A stretch of 64,000 nt of DNA from Amycolatopsis nigrescens CSC17Ta-90 (GTDB lineage Bacteria > Actinomycetota > Actinomycetes > Mycobacteriales > Pseudonocardiaceae). Position numbers and translations under genes: made by a program. Shown here in pieces: positions 61,852 through 64,000 of the stretch (positions within the stretch are counted from its first letter, which is position 1; each line of letters begins with the position of its first letter). Location: assembly GCF_000384315.1 (NCBI RefSeq), contig NZ_ARVW01000001.1:4154157-4218156 (forward strand), read 5' to 3'. The notes below the pieces were generated by a model. It was not told where the DNA came from. It did not search any database and saw only the letters and a program-made list of their open reading frames with translations.

Positions 61852-62452
61852 GATCGGCCACCTCCACGGGCTCTTCCTTGGTGACGTTCGGTGCGCCGAC
61901 GCGCAGCGATTTCCGGATCCGGTGCAGCCTGGAGCGCACGGTGCCGGCCGGGATGCCGAGCGCCTCGGCGACCTCGGTGGGTTCGAGCCCGCCCCACGCC
62001 GAGAGCAACAGGGTGTCGCGGTCTTCGGTGGACAGGCCGGTCAGCGCGCCGGCCAGCTGGGCGGCCATGGTCTGCGCGTCCACCCGCTCGGCGACCCTGG
62101 TCTCCGGGCCCGCGGTGGCCGGGTGCTCGGCGGCCATTCTGGCGGTGGCCTTCAGCGCCCGCAGCTCGGTGCGGGTGTGGTGGCGGACCAGGTTGGTCGC
62201 GATGCCGTACAGCCAGCCGCGCACGGTGCCGGCCTCCGGTTTGTACGAGTCGCGTCGTCGGAGGGCGACCAGGAAGGTCTCGGAGAGGAGGTCGTTCGCG
62301 GTTTCGCTGCCGACCCGCCTGGCCAGGTAGCGGTGCAGCGGCGGTGCGTGCGTGTCGAAGAGGTGGCTGAACACCGGTGCTGGATCGGCACCGCCGAGAT
62401 CCGGCCGATCCGCTCCGGAGGCCGGTTCGCCCGGCTCGTGATCTTTGGTCAT
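61844..62452 (-). CDS. ECF-type RNA polymerase sigma factor
   Basis: A ~202-residue sigma-70 family factor with region 2 (FSHLFDTHAPPLHRYLARRVGSETANDLLSETFLVALRRRDSY, then GWLYGIATNLVRHHTR) and region 4 (LSTEDRDTLLLSAWGGLEPTEVAEALGIPAGTVRSRLHRIRKSL). ATG 62452 is used; ATG 62461 is an alternative. The target promoters are unknown. It is divergent from the C39-like peptidase gene, a possible target. Confidence 0.9.
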   Translation of the reverse strand: MTKDHEPGEPASGADRPDLGGADPAPVFSHLFDTHAPPLHRYLARRVGSETANDLLSETFLVALRRRDSYKPEAGTVRGWLYGIATNLVRHHTRTELRALKATARMAAEHPATAGPETRVAERVDAQTMAAQLAGALTGLSTEDRDTLLLSAWGGLEPTEVAEALGIPAGTVRSRLHRIRKSLRVGAPNVTKEEPVEVADHE

Positions 62453-62594
62453 TGCCTGCATATCTGTTCTTGCCCGCTGGGGCGCGGAGCGTTCGGGCGG
62501 TTTCAGGTCAGGTCGAAAGGGGCTTGTGCACCTGGGGATGTTCAGTTATCACGGTCTCACCACGAAGTCGGTTATTGACCAACGGAGGATGAGC

Positions 62595-63194
62595 ATGCGC
62601 AGCAGATTGTCCGTTCTGGTGGCCGCGGTCGCCATCGCTGGAGCCCTCGTCACCCCACTGAGTGCCGGGGCCGAGGTCAAGGCCGCCAAGTCGCTGGACG
62701 TCAGCTACCAGGTGCAGGAGACCGGCTACTGGTGCGGCCCGGCGGCCACCAGGATCGCCCAGTCCGCGCGCACCTCCGACCTGCCGAGCCAGGCCGCGCT
62801 GGCCGAGCAGTTGGGTACGACGGAGAACGGCACCGACCACATCAGCCAGGTGGTGGACGTGCTCAACGCCAATCTCGGCGGCGGCGAGTACCAGGTCACC
62901 GAGATGCCGGACGACCCGCCGAGCCAGGCGCAGAAGGACAAGCTCTGGCAGGACATCGTCAGCGACATCGACGGCGGGTACGCGGTGGTCACCAACATCG
63001 TCGCGCCGCCGGGCAACCATCCGCCCGGCTACCCCGACGAGACGATCTACCACTACTTCACCGTGATCGGCTACGACAGCTCGAACATGACCGTGCACAT
63101 CGCCGACCCGGCCAACTTCGGCGGGAACCAGCTCTACTGGCTCTCCTTCGACCAGCTCGCCACCCTCGTCCCGCCAAAGGGCTACGCCGCCTGA
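62595..63194 (+). CDS. Secreted C39-like papain-fold peptidase
   Basis: A 199-residue exported protein. A signal peptide (MRSRLSVLVAAVAIAGALVTPLSAGA) precedes a C39-type domain with the catalytic cysteine in QETGYWCGPAAT, the histidine in YHYFTVIGYD and the Asp/Asn in ADPANFGG. ATG 62595 is 6 bases after GGAGG; the ATG at 62589 is too close. The substrate is unknown. It is divergent from the ECF sigma factor. Confidence 0.82.
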   Translation: MRSRLSVLVAAVAIAGALVTPLSAGAEVKAAKSLDVSYQVQETGYWCGPAATRIAQSARTSDLPSQAALAEQLGTTENGTDHISQVVDVLNANLGGGEYQVTEMPDDPPSQAQKDKLWQDIVSDIDGGYAVVTNIVAPPGNHPPGYPDETIYHYFTVIGYDSSNMTVHIADPANFGGNQLYWLSFDQLATLVPPKGYAA

Positions 63195-63272
63195 CCCGGC
63201 GCGTCGAGAATCTCACCCCCGGATTTTCACCTTACGATCGGTGATCAGGTGATTCCCGGGGGTGAGACGCGC

Positions 63273-64000
63273 GTGGGCCAGCGGCCGAATCCGAACTTCC
63301 GCGCCAGGCAGCTCGGTCGCGCGCTGCGCAGGCTGCGGGAGCAGATCGGCATGAGCCAGCGCGAAGCGGCCACGCGGCTGCGGTACTCGGTGCCCAAGAT
63401 CAGCCGGATCGAGCAGGGCCAGGTGCCCGAGTACCACGGACTGCGCGCGATGCTCGACCTGTACGGGGTGATCGTCTCGGACTGGGACGAGTACCTGCTC
63501 ATGCACGAGCGCGCACAGGACAAGGGCTGGTGGCACGCGTACGGCATGGATGGCCGAGGATTCATCAGTGTCGAAGCGGATGCCTGCTTGGTGCGCACCT
63601 TCGACTTCGGTTACGTGCCAGGATTGCTGCAGACCGTCGACTACATGCGCCAGGTCTTCACAGCGGAACGCCGTCCACTGGAGGGCCAGCTGCTGGACGA
63701 CGCCGTGACGGTCAGGTTGCGGCGGCAACGCCGTCTGGTGGACGAGCCTCAGCTCCGGTTGCACGCCATCATCGACGAGAACGCGCTCCGGCGGCAGGTT
63801 TGCCCGGGTGCCGCGCACGAAGCCCAGTTGCGCAAGATCGTTGACCAGACGGAGCTGGAGAACGTCACCGTGCAGGTCGTGTCGGAGTCCATCGGCACCT
63901 ACCCCGGGCAGTACGGAAATCTGTCGCTGGCGAGCTTTCCGGATCCGGTCGAGCCGGAGGTGGCGTACGTGGAGCACATTCTTGGTTCGATGCTGGAGGA
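63273..64000 (+). CDS. XRE-family regulator with DUF5753 domain (cut by window edge)
   Basis: From GTG 63273 (GQRPNPNFRARQLGRAL) the frame stays open to the window end. An XRE helix-turn-helix (LRRLREQIGMSQREAATRLRYSVPKISRIEQGQ) is followed by the DUF5753 domain (GWWHAYGMDGRGFISVEADA, RTFDFGYVPGLLQTVDYMRQVF, LHAIIDENALRRQV, TYPGQYGNLSLASFPDP). These regulators are abundant in actinomycetes and often stand next to a DUF397 gene, which would lie beyond the edge. It lacks a stop only because the window ends. Confidence 0.88.
   Translation, partial: MGQRPNPNFRARQLGRALRRLREQIGMSQREAATRLRYSVPKISRIEQGQVPEYHGLRAMLDLYGVIVSDWDEYLLMHERAQDKGWWHAYGMDGRGFISVEADACLVRTFDFGYVPGLLQTVDYMRQVFTAERRPLEGQLLDDAVTVRLRRQRRLVDEPQLRLHAIIDENALRRQVCPGAAHEAQLRKIVDQTELENVTVQVVSESIGTYPGQYGNLSLASFPDPVEPEVAYVEHILGSMLE

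Overview
The window is high-GC actinobacterial chromosome. CoaX, LysS, Lsr2, ClpC1, a MhuD-type heme oxygenase, CanB, CarD, an LpqE-like lipoprotein, the mycothiol-type DinB fold and F420-type flavin enzymes all point to Actinomycetia. Gene order, codon use and several Pseudonocardiaceae-like proteins suggest Amycolatopsis or a close relative; the genus is an inference. No rRNA, tRNA, CRISPR array, prophage or complete insertion sequence was seen.

Layout. 0-9 kb: coaX end, a guanidinium exporter (SMR) under a guanidine-III riboswitch, a methyltransferase, lysS, lsr2, an AraC regulator, a DinB-fold protein, an FhuF-like ferric reductase behind an iron box, and clpC behind a ClgR-like box. 9-26 kb: pcp, two paralogous secreted M1 peptidases, a large AfsR/BTAD regulator, a DrrAB-type ABC exporter with a divergent phosphodiesterase-fold membrane protein, two secreted/membrane proteins, mhuD with a sirtuin, an alpha/beta hydrolase, a Tat-exported amidase, mutY and canB. 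26-36 kb: LacI regulator, a zinc-type ABC importer (znuA-znuC-znuB), three tandem DUF445 membrane proteins, a TDT transporter divergent from a LysR regulator. 36-48 kb: a DivIVA-like coiled-coil protein and a divergent polyol/tetrose catabolic cluster (FGGY kinase, polyol permease, DeoR regulator, histidine phosphatase <-> HAD phosphatase, DhaK-DhaL kinase, RpiB, 2-hydroxyacid dehydrogenase, FGGY kinase, class II aldolase). 48-52 kb: small accessory island with a DUF433/DUF5615 toxin-antitoxin-like pair, a frameshifted rodlin-like gene and an orphan MBOAT acyltransferase. 52-60 kb: housekeeping block rlmB-cysS-HAD-PPOX-ispF-ispD-carD, divergent from lpqE-like and radA. 60-64 kb: ABM protein, an ECF sigma factor with its CU044_5270-type partner, a C39-like secreted peptidase and a truncated XRE/DUF5753 regulator.

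The conserved genes follow the order of Mycobacterium tuberculosis Rv3600c-Rv3579c (from memory), but the rlmB-to-radA block is inverted and separated from canB by about 27 kb of accessory genes, and disA is not next to radA.

The most notable signals are: (1) several families of near-perfect intergenic palindromes, some of which supply the stop codon of the gene they follow; (2) an IspD that has lost the residues normally needed for catalysis although IspF beside it is intact; (3) a textbook guanidine-III riboswitch; (4) a broken rodlin-like gene; (5) a tetrose/polyol divergon with a shared operator-like palindrome; (6) a tandem triplet of DUF445 genes.
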